This document shows positions 34,668-43,650 of a stretch of DNA of 64,000 nt, piece by piece. Numbering within the stretch: the stretch's first letter is position 1; the number at the start of each line of letters is the position of its first letter. Both the position numbers and the translations under genes were made by a program. The notes under the pieces are model-generated. The model searched no databases and had not been told where the DNA came from. It was given only the letters and a program-made list of their open reading frames with translations. The stretch spans positions 1 through 64,000 of the forward strand of contig JAEUQF010000175.1 in the NCBI GenBank assembly GCA_016789745.1. The letters run 5' to 3'. The DNA is from Bryobacterales bacterium. Its GTDB lineage: Bacteria; Acidobacteriota; Terriglobia; Bryobacterales; Bryobacteraceae.

Positions 34668-35879
34668 CTACACCGCCACTTCGTTGATGCTGGTAATCGC
34701 CAGCAACATGCTCAGGATCATGGCACCCACGATGATACCCATGATGAGGATCACCAGCGGTTCGAACAGCGTCGTGAACCGGCGGATGGCCGCCCGGGTG
34801 TCGGTTTCATAGATGTCCGCCATGCGATGGAACATCTCGTCCAGCTTACCGGTCTCTTCCCCCACCGTCAGCAGGTGCCCGGCCAGCGGGGGGAACTGCG
34901 CACTTCGCTTCAACGGCGTCGCGATGCCTTCGCCGCGCTTCACTCCCTGCGCCACGGCATCCAGCGACCCCGCAATCTTCTTATTCGACAACGTCGCGGC
35001 CGCGATGCCCAGGCTCTGCACCAGCGGCACACTGTTGGCCACCAGCGTCCCCATCGCCCGCGCGAACCGTGCGGTTTCGGCCTTCCGCAGCGCATCGCCC
35101 AACAGCGGGATCCGCAGCCGCAGCGCATCCCACCACAGCCGTCCTGCCACCGTGCGCGTATAGGAATACAGCGCCACACCGGCTACCGCCAGAGCCCCCA
35201 GCACAATCCAGCCATAGGTCTGCACGTAGTGGCTGGTCTCCAAAAGGATCTTCGTCGGCAGCGGCATCTGCAGCCGGCTATCGGTAAACACCGACGCAAA
35301 GCGTGGCACCACGAAGTTCATCAGCACCAGGATGGAGCCCGTGCCCACCGCTGCCAGCAATGCCGGATAAATCAACGACGAGATGATAAAGCCTCGCAGA
35401 TCGTCGCGTGTGCGTTCGAACTCCGCCAGCCGCGTGAAGATGATGCCCATGCTGCCGCTGGCCTCACCGGCGCGCACCATGTTGATGTACAGATCCGAGA
35501 AGTGATCGGGATAGGCCGCCAGCGCATCGGCGAACGAACGCCCGCCCTTGATCAGCCGCAACACATCCAGCACCACCGCGCGGAACTGCGGGCGTTCGGT
35601 CAATTCACTCGCAATGGCCAAGGCGCGGTCCAGCGGAATGCCGGAGTTGAGCAGCGTCGTCATCTCCTGCGTGAAGAAGAGAATGTCGCGCCGCCGCACG
35701 CCGCTGAAGCCCGGCAGCTTCAACTCGACGCCGCTCTTGCCCGCCTGCAGGCCGATATACGTCGGCGTCAACCCCTGCTTGCGCAGTTCATGCAACACAC
35801 TGCGCTCGCTGGCCGCCGTCAGCGTCCCCGACCGTGCCCGACCGTCCGATGCCACCGCTTTATAGAAGTAGGTGGTCAA
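34668..35879 (-). CDS. gspF: Type II secretion inner-membrane protein GspF
   Basis: GspF is the polytopic inner-membrane platform protein that contacts GspE. The 403-residue protein has two homologous cytoplasmic helical domains and about three membrane helices (LLAAVGTGSILVLMNFVVP, IVLGALAVAGVALYSY, and the C-terminal LVILIMGIIVGAMILSMLLAI). Signature segments are FTQEMTTLLNSGIPLDRAL and VGEETGKLDEMF. It starts one base after gspE. Confidence 0.95.
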   Translation of the reverse strand: MTTYFYKAVASDGRARSGTLTAASERSVLHELRKQGLTPTYIGLQAGKSGVELKLPGFSGVRRRDILFFTQEMTTLLNSGIPLDRALAIASELTERPQFRAVVLDVLRLIKGGRSFADALAAYPDHFSDLYINMVRAGEASGSMGIIFTRLAEFERTRDDLRGFIISSLIYPALLAAVGTGSILVLMNFVVPRFASVFTDSRLQMPLPTKILLETSHYVQTYGWIVLGALAVAGVALYSYTRTVAGRLWWDALRLRIPLLGDALRKAETARFARAMGTLVANSVPLVQSLGIAAATLSNKKIAGSLDAVAQGVKRGEGIATPLKRSAQFPPLAGHLLTVGEETGKLDEMFHRMADIYETDTRAAIRRFTTLFEPLVILIMGIIVGAMILSMLLAITSINEVAV

Positions 35880-35880
35880 A

Positions 35881-37515
35881 CTAGAACTCCTGCGTCACCC
35901 GCGTCACTTCGCCTGCCGTGGTCAATCCCAGCTTCACTTTCAGCCAGCCGTCTTCTCTTAGCGTGCGCATACCGTTGCGCCGCGCCGCCGCCGTCAGAAT
36001 GGAAGCATCGGCATTCTTCATGATGAGCTGCCGGATCTCATCGTTAAGCTCCATCATCTCGAAGATGCCTTTGCGGCCGATCATGCCCACACCGAAACAG
36101 CGCTCGCAGCCTTTGCCTTTATAACCCTGGATCATCTCGCCGGTGGGCGTCATCACTTCGGCGTCGGGCACACGGCAATGCGGGCAGATCACACGCACCA
36201 GCCGCTGCGCCAGCACCGCCACCAGAGACGACGTGATGAGGTAGTTCTCCACGCCCATGTCCGTCAATCGCGTAATCGCGGACGGCGCGTCGTTGGTGTG
36301 CAGCGTCGAGTAGACGAAGTGTCCGGTCAGCGCGGCGCGGATGGCGACATCGGCCGTCTCGCGGTCGCGCACTTCGCCCACCATGATGACGTCCGGGTCC
36401 TGACGCACAATGTGCCGCAGGCCCGACGCGAACGACAGCCCGATCTGCGGATTGACGTGGATCTGGTTGATGCCGTCCATCTGGTACTCGACCGGGTCTT
36501 CAATCGTGATGATCTTCTTGTCGCTCTGGTTGATGCGCTTCAACGCTGAGTACAACGTCGTCGACTTGCCACTGCCGGTGGGTCCCGTTACCAGGAAGAT
36601 GCCGTGCGGCAGGGCCGTAAAATGCTCCATGCGGCGCAGCATCAGGTCGTCGAAGCCGAGATTCCGCAAATCGTAGAAGTCGCCCGCGGAGCGATCGAGC
36701 AGACGCATCACGACGCTTTCGCCATACAGCGTCGGCAGCGTCGACACGCGCAAGTCCACCTCGCGCCCCAGCGTCTTGATCTTGATACGGCCGTCCTGCG
36801 GCAGGCGACGCTCGGCAATGTTCAACTTCGCCATCAGCTTGATGCGCGAGATGATGGCGGCCTTCATTTCCTTCGGCGGCGGCTCCTGGTTGTGCAGCAC
36901 GCCGTCAATACGGAAGCGGATGCGGAACTCGCGCTCGAAGGGCTCGGCGTGAATGTCGCTGGCGCGCTTCTCCACTGCCTGCGCGATGATCGCATTCACC
37001 AGGCGAATGACGGGCGCCTCGCTCGCCATGTCGCGCAGGTGTTCCAGATCCTCTTCACTGGCCGCCGCGATCTCCGACTCGCCTTCGCTCTTCGTCTTCT
37101 CGCCCAGGTAGCGATCGATGGCGTCCAGGATCTCCTGCTCGGGGGCCAGCACCGGCGATACCTTCAGTCCGCTTACCGACTCGATGGCCTGGATGGTCTC
37201 CACGTCCAGCGGATCGCCCATCGCCACACGCAGCGTCGAATCGGCCATGCCGATGGGCAGCGCCTTGAACTGGCGCAGAAAGCGCGCCGACAACGCTTCG
37301 GTTTCGGGTCCGGCGAGCGGCGGCCCGTCGATAGTCACCAGCGGCAGTTTCAACTGCGCGCTCAACACCTGCAGCAGGTCGCGATTGCCGATGAAGCCCA
37401 GGTCCACCAGGATCTTGCCCAGCTTCTCGCCGCGTTCTTTCTGGATTTCGAGCGCGCGGTCCAGCTCCTCGGCCGTTATGAGCTTGCGCTCGATGAGCAT
37501 CTCGCCAAGGCGCAT
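35881..37515 (-). CDS. gspE: Type II secretion ATPase GspE
   Basis: GspE powers pseudopilus assembly from the cytoplasm. The 544-residue protein has an MshEN-type N-terminal domain (about 1-140), then the ATPase core. The core carries Walker A GPTGSGKST (311-319), the Asp box ITIEDPVEYQ, Walker B IMVGEVRD (377-384) and the His box TLHTNDA. Two CxxC pairs (Cys444/447 and 470/473) form the zinc site normal for GspE. The start codon follows the stop of the upstream gene with no gap (TAA then ATG), so it is translationally coupled to the anti-sigma region. Confidence 0.96.
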   Translation of the reverse strand: MRLGEMLIERKLITAEELDRALEIQKERGEKLGKILVDLGFIGNRDLLQVLSAQLKLPLVTIDGPPLAGPETEALSARFLRQFKALPIGMADSTLRVAMGDPLDVETIQAIESVSGLKVSPVLAPEQEILDAIDRYLGEKTKSEGESEIAAASEEDLEHLRDMASEAPVIRLVNAIIAQAVEKRASDIHAEPFEREFRIRFRIDGVLHNQEPPPKEMKAAIISRIKLMAKLNIAERRLPQDGRIKIKTLGREVDLRVSTLPTLYGESVVMRLLDRSAGDFYDLRNLGFDDLMLRRMEHFTALPHGIFLVTGPTGSGKSTTLYSALKRINQSDKKIITIEDPVEYQMDGINQIHVNPQIGLSFASGLRHIVRQDPDVIMVGEVRDRETADVAIRAALTGHFVYSTLHTNDAPSAITRLTDMGVENYLITSSLVAVLAQRLVRVICPHCRVPDAEVMTPTGEMIQGYKGKGCERCFGVGMIGRKGIFEMMELNDEIRQLIMKNADASILTAAARRNGMRTLREDGWLKVKLGLTTAGEVTRVTQEF

Positions 37516-38061
37516 TTAGTATTCCACGACCTTGATCAGCGTATCCATCTGCGCGCGCGGCACACGGCCAGCCTGCACGTCGAGCAGCGCCTTCTTGCCT
37601 GCCTGCATCACGATCTGGCCTGGTATGCCCGCCGAATCTTCCTTCGGATGGCTGGTGATGGTGACGCCCAGAACCACCTGCTCTTCACTCGGCATGCCGT
37701 CCAGCGTGGCCGCCGAATCGATGAGCATCTGCTTCATGGCCGTCTTCAAGGCCGGCAGCCGCTGCACCTTCTTCTGCTTCACACGAGCCCAATCCTGCTT
37801 CGTCATTTCGGGATGGAAGGGGCTTATCCCGGGAATGGGCGCAAGGTTAACTTCGGCCGAGTACACAATGCCCGTGCCTTCTATGTAAACGCCGCGGGTC
37901 ATACCCAGCAGCAGGAAGATGTCGCCTTCCAGCACATCGCGCTCCAGGCGCCCATCGAAGCTCTTCTCGGTGGTGGCCATCGCCGCGCGCGTCAGCCGTA
38001 CCCGGCCCGCCGCGCCCAACGCCAATGCCAACACCGCACAGAGGATAATTGCCCGCTTCAC
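37516..38061 (-). CDS. Exported protein of unknown function between anti-sigma gene and gspE
   Basis: This 181-residue protein opens with a hydrophobic signal (AIILCAVLALALGAAG), followed by a soluble domain. It has phrases such as LEGDIFLLLGMTRGVYIEGTG and EEQVVLGVTITSHP, but no recognised family. The GTG start at 38061 overlaps the anti-sigma stop as GTGA, and its TAA is directly followed by the gspE ATG. Being locked between these genes suggests a periplasmic accessory or sensory role for the sigma factor or the secretion system (inference). The longer frame from 38433 is an antisense-type shadow. Confidence 0.75.
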   Translation of the reverse strand: MKRAIILCAVLALALGAAGRVRLTRAAMATTEKSFDGRLERDVLEGDIFLLLGMTRGVYIEGTGIVYSAEVNLAPIPGISPFHPEMTKQDWARVKQKKVQRLPALKTAMKQMLIDSAATLDGMPSEEQVVLGVTITSHPKEDSAGIPGQIVMQAGKKALLDVQAGRVPRAQMDTLIKVVEY

Positions 38062-38669
38062 TGCGCGCCTCCCGTCTGATTGCTGGCCAGGTACAACATG
38101 CGATTCATCTGCTTGCGGAGGTAATCCACGGAGGCTTCCACCGCCACGCGGTCGGCCTGCCGCTCCAGCGCGAAGTTCTTCTCCGCCTCTTGCAACGCCA
38201 CCGACACCAGCCGCTTCTGCTCGGCCAGGTTCTCTGCGCGAGTGGCCGCCACAGCCTTCGCCACCGCCTGATCCACGCGGCGCCCGATCTCGTCTTCGTT
38301 CAGAGCGGGCGTCTGCACCTGGGCAACCGCGGGGGCCGCCGCCGTGGGAACCGGCCGCATCAACACGCCATGGCCGATGATGGCCGCCGACAGCATCGCC
38401 GACGCCACCGCCAATCCGCCCGCCTGCTGCCACAACCGCTGGTACCAGCGGGGCTCGAAGACCTTGTCCGACACGAACGCGATGCGCCGCGGCGGCTCTT
38501 CGTCCGGCACGCTCCGCAGCACCGCCATCGCGGTCTGCAGACGCTCGACTTCCAGCGCGGCTTCGGCGTCGCGGGCGAGCAGCGATTCCACACCCGGGCG
38601 ATCGGCTTCGGCCAACTCGCCCAAAACGTAATCCGTCAACTCCGTGCCCTTCCGATCGGGTTCCCTCAT
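38058..38669 (-). CDS. Membrane-bound anti-sigma factor
   Basis: This 203-residue protein has a short cytoplasmic N-terminal domain of anti-sigma type (LTDYVLGELAEADRPGVESL), one membrane helix (GGLAVASAMLSAAIIG) and a periplasmic coiled-coil region. Anti-sigma factors of this plan hold an ECF sigma factor at the membrane until an envelope signal releases it. No zinc-binding HxxxCxxC is present. It overlaps the sigma gene by 4 bases, the standard sigma/anti-sigma arrangement. Confidence 0.82.
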   Translation of the reverse strand: MREPDRKGTELTDYVLGELAEADRPGVESLLARDAEAALEVERLQTAMAVLRSVPDEEPPRRIAFVSDKVFEPRWYQRLWQQAGGLAVASAMLSAAIIGHGVLMRPVPTAAAPAVAQVQTPALNEDEIGRRVDQAVAKAVAATRAENLAEQKRLVSVALQEAEKNFALERQADRVAVEASVDYLRKQMNRMLYLASNQTGGAQ

Positions 38670-39208
38670 GATTCCCTCCGTACGGGAGCCAGGCTCTCTT
38701 TCAGCAGTTCGAAGGCCGTGTAGACCCTCGATTTGATGGTCGATACCGGGGTGTCCAGCACCTCGGCGATTTCCTCGAACTTGAAGCCCTCGTATACCTT
38801 CAGCAGCACGGCTTCGCGCTGGTCGGCATTCAGCCGCTTCAGGGCGCGCTCGACAGCCAGTGAGGTTTCCACCGGCAGCATGCGACCATAGGCGGGGCCA
38901 TCCCCGATATCGCCCGGCAGTTCGCCATCCTGCCGCGGCTTGCGCAGCAGCGAGTAGGCTTCATTGTGGGCGATCCGGAACAGCCACGGGGCAAACCGGG
39001 CCGGGTCATCCAACTTACGCAGGCTCTGGTAGGCCTTCAGGAATACGTCCTGGCTGAGATCCATGGCGTCCTCCCGATTCCCCACCAGCCGCAGTAAGTA
39101 GTTGAAAATGCGCTTCTCCCAGCGAGACACGAGGCCGTTGTAGGCGTCGACGTTGCCGCCGCGCGCCTTCAATAACAGATCCCGATCCTCGACTTCCCGG
39201 AAGATCAA
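38666..39208 (-). CDS. ECF-family (sigma-E-like) RNA polymerase sigma factor
   Basis: Region 2 is clear (YLLRLVGNREDAMDLSQDVFLKAY, PARFAPWLFRIAHNEA), as is region 4 (LNADQREAVLLKVYEGFKFEEIAEVL, STIKSRVYTAFELL). ECF factors direct RNA polymerase to envelope-stress or surface regulons. I favour the TTG at 39208 (180 residues), with GGAG nine bases upstream; an ATG at 39337 would add 43 non-conserved residues and overlap the divergent gene. It heads the run that leads through anti-sigma into gspE-D, so it may control its own operon (inference). Confidence 0.88.
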   Translation of the reverse strand: MIFREVEDRDLLLKARGGNVDAYNGLVSRWEKRIFNYLLRLVGNREDAMDLSQDVFLKAYQSLRKLDDPARFAPWLFRIAHNEAYSLLRKPRQDGELPGDIGDGPAYGRMLPVETSLAVERALKRLNADQREAVLLKVYEGFKFEEIAEVLDTPVSTIKSRVYTAFELLKESLAPVRRES

Positions 39209-39296
39209 CTTGTCCGGCTCCAGTGGTAAGACGACATGGACTGTGAAAAAGACGAAGTCCTTTTCATTATCCTGTGGGACGGCCGATAATGGCGGT

Positions 39297-39932
39297 ATGG
39301 CGACCCTGACCGCGGTTGAAGTTCCGAGCCTGGTCATCGAATCTTCCTGGGATACCTACGAACGCATTCTGTCTGAAAACCCGGAGCGCGGCGGACTCCG
39401 CATCGCTTTCGACGGCAAACACCTGGAGTTTATGGTCTTATCCACGAAGCACGAAGAGCCGAACCGGACGCTCGCGCTGATCGTTGAGATGCTTTCCGAG
39501 GAGCTCGGCCCCGACATCCGCCGGGTGGGCTCAACTACCTTCCGGCGGCGGGACAAGGAGGCCGGCTTCGAGCCGGACTCCAGCTACTATGTTCAGAACC
39601 TCGCGGCTGTCGAGGGCTTTGAAGAGATCGACCTCACGCGCCATCCCGCTCCCGACCTCACCATCGAAGTCGAAGTATCCCGAACGGCGATTGATCGGTT
39701 TGGAATCTTCGAGACGATTGGCATCCCGGAGCTCTGGACAGTCCGGGACCGCAAGGTCACGATCTTTCTCCTTCGAGAGAACGGCTATCAGACCGCGGAC
39801 CGCAGTGTCGCCTTCCCTGCCGTTACCGCGGCCGACCTGAGCTGGATGCTGGGTGAGAGCTTTGAAAAGCGGAGCCGCGTCTGGGCTCGCGAAACCCGCC
39901 AGTTTATCCGCTCTTTGGGCGCGAAGTCCTAG
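39297..39932 (+). CDS. Uma2/DUF820 family putative restriction-like endonuclease
   Basis: This 211-residue protein has the DUF820 (Uma2) fold of PD-(D/E)xK nucleases. The likely active-site residues lie in EPDSSYY, PAPDLTIEVEVS and the later GIPELWTV. Biological role in bacteria is unclear; these genes are abundant in cyanobacteria and acidobacteria. The ATG at 39297 starts the conserved part. Its end overlaps the convergent dehydratase gene by 4 bases. It has no obvious partner. Confidence 0.85.
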   Translation: MATLTAVEVPSLVIESSWDTYERILSENPERGGLRIAFDGKHLEFMVLSTKHEEPNRTLALIVEMLSEELGPDIRRVGSTTFRRRDKEAGFEPDSSYYVQNLAAVEGFEEIDLTRHPAPDLTIEVEVSRTAIDRFGIFETIGIPELWTVRDRKVTIFLLRENGYQTADRSVAFPAVTAADLSWMLGESFEKRSRVWARETRQFIRSLGAKS

Positions 39933-40879
39933 CCTTCAAAGCTCCGCAACAGTTCCCAGTCGACGTTGCCGCCGCTGATGATTGCGGCGGCGGTATTGAT
40001 CCCCGGCGGTAGTTTTCCAAACAGGATCGCGGCCGCCGCTACGGCGCCGCTCGGCTCCACCACGATCTTCATCTTGTCCAGCAGGAACATGACGGTCTCG
40101 ACGATCTCCTGCTCGCTCACGGTGATCACATCGTCGACCAGCTTCTGCACGATCGGGAACGTCACCTTGCCGGGCTTCGGGGCGCGCAGGCCATCAGCAA
40201 TCGTATTCGGCGGGGGGATCTCGACAATCTGCCCTGCCTTGATGGACAGCGCCCAATCATTGGCAGTCTCGGGCTCGACGCCGAAGACCTTGATGCCCGG
40301 CTGCATCGCCTTGGCCGCCGTGGCACAACCCGACAGCAGCCCGCCGCCGCCCAGGCACACCACCAGCGCATCCACTTGGCCGGTCTCTTCTAATAGCTCC
40401 TTCGCCGCGGTTCCCTGCCCGGCGATGATCAGCTCATGGTCAAACGGCGGGACCAGTGTTGCCCCGGTCTCGGCGGCAACGCGCCGCCCGATCGCCTCAC
40501 GGTCTTCTTTCAAGCGGTCGAATACGATGATTTCGCCGCTGCGGGCGCGGGTCGCCGCCATCTTCGATTTCGGCGCATCGTCCGGCATCACCAGCGTCGC
40601 CTTCACGCCGCGGATGCCGGCGGCGATCGCTACTGCCTGGGCATGGTTGCCCGACGAGAAGGCCACCACGCCGCGGCCGATGTCGGCATCGGGAATCGAA
40701 AGCACGAAGTTGACGCCCCCGCGCAGCTTGAAGGCCCCGCCGGTCTGCAGGTTCTCGGCTTTGAAGAAGGTGCGGATGCCGGCCCGCTGGTCGAACCAGT
40801 CCGACGTCAGCACCGGCGTCCGTTTCACATGCGGGGCGATGCGCGCCGCCGCGGTTTCAATATCAGCAAACGTAACCAA
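39929..40879 (-). CDS. Threonine dehydratase/serine racemase-like PLP enzyme
   Basis: This fold-type II PLP enzyme deaminates threonine or serine to a 2-oxoacid and ammonia, or racemises serine. The 316-residue chain has the PLP lysine in GAFKLRGGVNF, SSGNHAQA and the phosphate-binding CLGGGGLLSG loop. It has no C-terminal regulatory ACT domain, so it is like catabolic TdcB or serine racemase rather than the biosynthetic IlvA. The D-hydroxyacid dehydrogenase stop lies directly before its start on the same strand, suggesting an operon for amino/hydroxy acid breakdown. Confidence 0.9.
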   Translation of the reverse strand: MVTFADIETAAARIAPHVKRTPVLTSDWFDQRAGIRTFFKAENLQTGGAFKLRGGVNFVLSIPDADIGRGVVAFSSGNHAQAVAIAAGIRGVKATLVMPDDAPKSKMAATRARSGEIIVFDRLKEDREAIGRRVAAETGATLVPPFDHELIIAGQGTAAKELLEETGQVDALVVCLGGGGLLSGCATAAKAMQPGIKVFGVEPETANDWALSIKAGQIVEIPPPNTIADGLRAPKPGKVTFPIVQKLVDDVITVSEQEIVETVMFLLDKMKIVVEPSGAVAAAAILFGKLPPGINTAAAIISGGNVDWELLRSFEG

Positions 40880-41833
40880 TCAATACCCCAGCTTCTTATC
40901 GACCAGGTTTTCCAGCTTATCACCGCGTTGGAAGCGTCCGAGGTTTTCGATGAAGAACTGCATGGAATCATCCAGCCAGGTGGCGGTGTGGTCGGCGCAA
41001 TGCGGCGACAGCAGCACGTTCTCCAGCTTGTAGAAGGCGTGGCCGGCGGGCAGCGGTTCGACGTTGAACACATCGAGCGCCGCGCCTTTGATGCGCTTCT
41101 GCTCCAGTGCCGCGATGAGGGCGTCTTCATCCACCACGGAGCCGCGGCCCACGTTGATGAGCACGCAGTTCGGCTTCAGCATGGCAATCTGCTCGGCGCC
41201 CAGCATGCCTTTCGTCTCCGGCGTGTTCGGGGCCGACACCATCAGGTAATCGCAGCGCGGCAGCATATCGTGCAGTCCGGAAGGCGGCAGCACTTCGATG
41301 CCATCCACCGGATCCGGGTGCCGTTTGATGGCCACCACCTTCATGCCCAGCGCCAGTGCGCGCCGGGCGGCTTCCCGCCCAATACCGCCGTAGCCGATGA
41401 TGCCGAACGTCGCCCCGGTGAGCTCTTCGACATCGAACTGATCCCACTCGTGCGCCGCCTGGCTGCGCAGCATGCGGCGGAAGTCCTTGGCAAAGAACAG
41501 CGCCGCGGCGATAGCGAACTCGCCCAGCGATCGCCCGTAGAGGCCCTTGGCATTCGACATGGGCAGCGAGCTTTCCACCAACTCGGGAAACAGCACGCTT
41601 TCGAGACCAGCCGTGAAGCTATGGAGCCACTTGGCGTCCTTCACTTGAGGCCAGAGCGATCGCAACAGCTTGCCCTTGCCGATGCCGCAGAACACGACGT
41701 CGGGCGCGGGCGCGGATAGAAACAGCGCTTCCTCCTCCCCGATAATCACCTTCACCGTTGCAGGCAGCTGATCCAGCAGCCGCAGATACTTCTCTCCTGG
41801 TTTGGAGAGCACCCAGAGCGTCGTAGCAGACAT
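40880..41833 (-). CDS. D-2-hydroxyacid dehydrogenase family protein
   Basis: This 317-residue NAD(P)-dependent enzyme interconverts a 2-oxoacid and a D-2-hydroxyacid. The Rossmann signature GIIGYGGIGREAARRA and the later INVGRGSVVDEDAL are clear, as is the catalytic histidine region LSPHCADHTATW. The catalytic domain at the N-terminus is divergent, so the substrate (glycerate, lactate or another acid) is open. The stop abuts the start of the PLP dehydratase. Only 35 bases separate it from the divergent zinc-ribbon gene. Confidence 0.9.
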   Translation of the reverse strand: MSATTLWVLSKPGEKYLRLLDQLPATVKVIIGEEEALFLSAPAPDVVFCGIGKGKLLRSLWPQVKDAKWLHSFTAGLESVLFPELVESSLPMSNAKGLYGRSLGEFAIAAALFFAKDFRRMLRSQAAHEWDQFDVEELTGATFGIIGYGGIGREAARRALALGMKVVAIKRHPDPVDGIEVLPPSGLHDMLPRCDYLMVSAPNTPETKGMLGAEQIAMLKPNCVLINVGRGSVVDEDALIAALEQKRIKGAALDVFNVEPLPAGHAFYKLENVLLSPHCADHTATWLDDSMQFFIENLGRFQRGDKLENLVDKKLGY

Positions 41834-41868
41834 GCAGTCTCCGAAGTTACCACAGCCGATATACTGGT

Positions 41869-42519
41869 TTGGTGGGTCCTCAGTGTAGCTGTGGTGCGAT
41901 GCTTCCCGCCGATGCGCGCTTCTGCCATCGATGCGGCAAGCCGCAATTTGAGTTGCCGGTGGAAGAGCCGGAGACCAATCCTGCCCCCGAGTCCGTTCCT
42001 GTCATCGCCGCCGATCCCCTGGCCGCGCTGTCCGCGGACATCAGTTTTCACAACCCGGTGGCGGTGCGGATTGCGTTGGGCATGGGCGTGACGGGCATTC
42101 TGCTCAGCTCGCTGCCCATCCCGCTTCCGTTTCTGTGGCCGCTGCTGGCGCTGATGATTACCGGCGGGCTGGCCGTTTTCCTGTATATGAAGCGGACCGG
42201 GGCGAAGTTGACTGTCCGTGCCGGGGCGCGGATGGGCTGGCTGACGGGCATCTTCAGTTTCGCGATCGTGGCCGTACTGTTCACGTTCATCATGGTGTTT
42301 GTGGCCAACAACGGCGGCTTCGGCGAGTTCTACAAGGAGGCCATGAAGGCCAACGTGTCCAGCGCCGAGGTGGAGCGCATTGTGCGGGAACTGGAGTCGC
42401 CCGATAAGCTGGCCGCGGTGCTGTTGGCTACTTTGGGCACGTTGTTTGTCCTCTTCACCACCTTCCCCATGCTGGGCGGCGCGCTGGGGGCTAAACTCTT
42501 GACGAGGGATGATTCTTGA
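41869..42519 (+). CDS. Zinc-ribbon membrane protein, unknown
   Basis: This 216-residue protein has an N-terminal zinc ribbon of two CxC/CxxC pairs (CSCGAML and FCHRCGKP), then a linker and four hydrophobic helices (about 75-195). No enzymatic motif is seen. The start is TTG 41869 or GTG 41872 with no clear Shine-Dalgarno. Its stop overlaps the PfkB start as TTGA, so the two are co-translated. Function is unknown. Confidence 0.75.
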   Translation: MVGPQCSCGAMLPADARFCHRCGKPQFELPVEEPETNPAPESVPVIAADPLAALSADISFHNPVAVRIALGMGVTGILLSSLPIPLPFLWPLLALMITGGLAVFLYMKRTGAKLTVRAGARMGWLTGIFSFAIVAVLFTFIMVFVANNGGFGEFYKEAMKANVSSAEVERIVRELESPDKLAAVLLATLGTLFVLFTTFPMLGGALGAKLLTRDDS

Positions 42520-43448
42520 TTCTTACCCTGACCGTGAACCCCGCCATTGACCGCAACGTCACGGTGGACCGGCTGGTGTTCGACGACCGTGCCTACATCC
42601 TCGATACCAACGAGACGCCCGGCGGCCGCGGCCTGAACGCCAGCCAGGTGCTGCACTCGTTTGGCGCCAAGACCGAAGCGGTGTTGACTGCCGGCGGCGA
42701 CACGGGCAGCCGCATGCGCCAAATGCTGGCTTCGAGCGGCTTTCCCGTTCATCTGGTGCCGTCGGCTTCTCCCACCCGGCTGAACATGAACATTACCGAT
42801 AAGCAGGGGCTGACGGTGAAGTTGAACGAGAAAGGATCGCCGCTGCTGCCGGAGGAACTCCGCGAGCTGGAGAAGGCCGTTCACCAGCGCCTGCCGGAGG
42901 CCCGGTGGATGATGCTCTGCGGCAGCCTGCCGCCGGGCGCTCCCGAGGATCTATATGCGCGGCTGATCGAGACCGCGCGGGCGCTGGGCGTGAAGACGCT
43001 GCTCGACACCGACGGCGAACCGCTGCAGTTGGGCCTGGAGGCGCATCCCACCGTGGTGGCGCCGAACCAGCAGGAGGCCGAACGGCTGCTGGGCAAGGTG
43101 CTGCTGACCCGCGCGCAGATGATCGATGCGGCCGAACGTATTCGGATGATGGGCGCCGAGCGCGTGCTGCTGTCGCTGGGGAGCCGCGGCGTAATGGGAG
43201 CCGAAGAAGGCCGACTGGTGGAAGCCATTCCGCCGCGGGTGGATGTGGTGTGCCCGATTGGTGCCGGCGATGCGCTGGGCGCGTCGTTTGTGTGGTCGAT
43301 GCGGCGGGGCACCGATTTCAGCGACGCGCTGCGCTGGGGTGTGGCAGCCGGTACAGCTTCGGCGATGCTGCCCGGGGTGTCGTTCGCGAACGTGGAGCAG
43401 ACGCGGGAGATCTACGAGCAGGTGCAGGTTCGCGAGAACGCCCGCTAG
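42516..43448 (+). CDS. PfkB-family hexose (1-phosphofructokinase-like) kinase
   Basis: This 310-residue sugar kinase opens with ILTLTVNPAIDRNVTVD, typical of 1-phosphofructokinase and tagatose-6-phosphate kinase. It has NETPGGRGLNASQVL in the substrate region and the anion-hole/catalytic motif PIGAGDALGASF, with the catalytic Asp. It likely phosphorylates a fructose phosphate or similar hexose phosphate. The TTG start has GAGG upstream and overlaps the previous gene. No PTS gene is beside it, so the exact substrate is open. The gene is followed by a hairpin. Confidence 0.88.
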   Translation: MILTLTVNPAIDRNVTVDRLVFDDRAYILDTNETPGGRGLNASQVLHSFGAKTEAVLTAGGDTGSRMRQMLASSGFPVHLVPSASPTRLNMNITDKQGLTVKLNEKGSPLLPEELRELEKAVHQRLPEARWMMLCGSLPPGAPEDLYARLIETARALGVKTLLDTDGEPLQLGLEAHPTVVAPNQQEAERLLGKVLLTRAQMIDAAERIRMMGAERVLLSLGSRGVMGAEEGRLVEAIPPRVDVVCPIGAGDALGASFVWSMRRGTDFSDALRWGVAAGTASAMLPGVSFANVEQTREIYEQVQVRENAR

Positions 43449-43500
43449 TGTAAGTCGGATGGTTGCTTGGGTTCAGACGTGCACTTTTCTGTTTCTCCCG

Positions 43501-43537
43501 CGGGCAGTCCCTTGCAAGGACGCCCGGGGACTGCCCG
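43501..43537 (+). terminator. Perfect 11-bp inverted repeat after the PfkB gene
   Basis: CGGGCAGTCCC (43501-43511) pairs exactly with GGGACTGCCCG (43527-43537) around a 15-base loop. The following ATTCTAGTT is only modestly T-rich, so it may be a terminator or a binding site. The rest of 43449-43650 shows no gene. Confidence 0.5.
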
Positions 43538-43650
43538 ATTCTAGTTAAGCATGGCGGTGGAAGGGTGGCGGAGCGGCGGTGCGGGTAAGCGGTTTGGAAT
43601 GAGCGGGATGGAAAATTCGCAGCGGCTGTGATAGCCTCGGACGGAAACTC

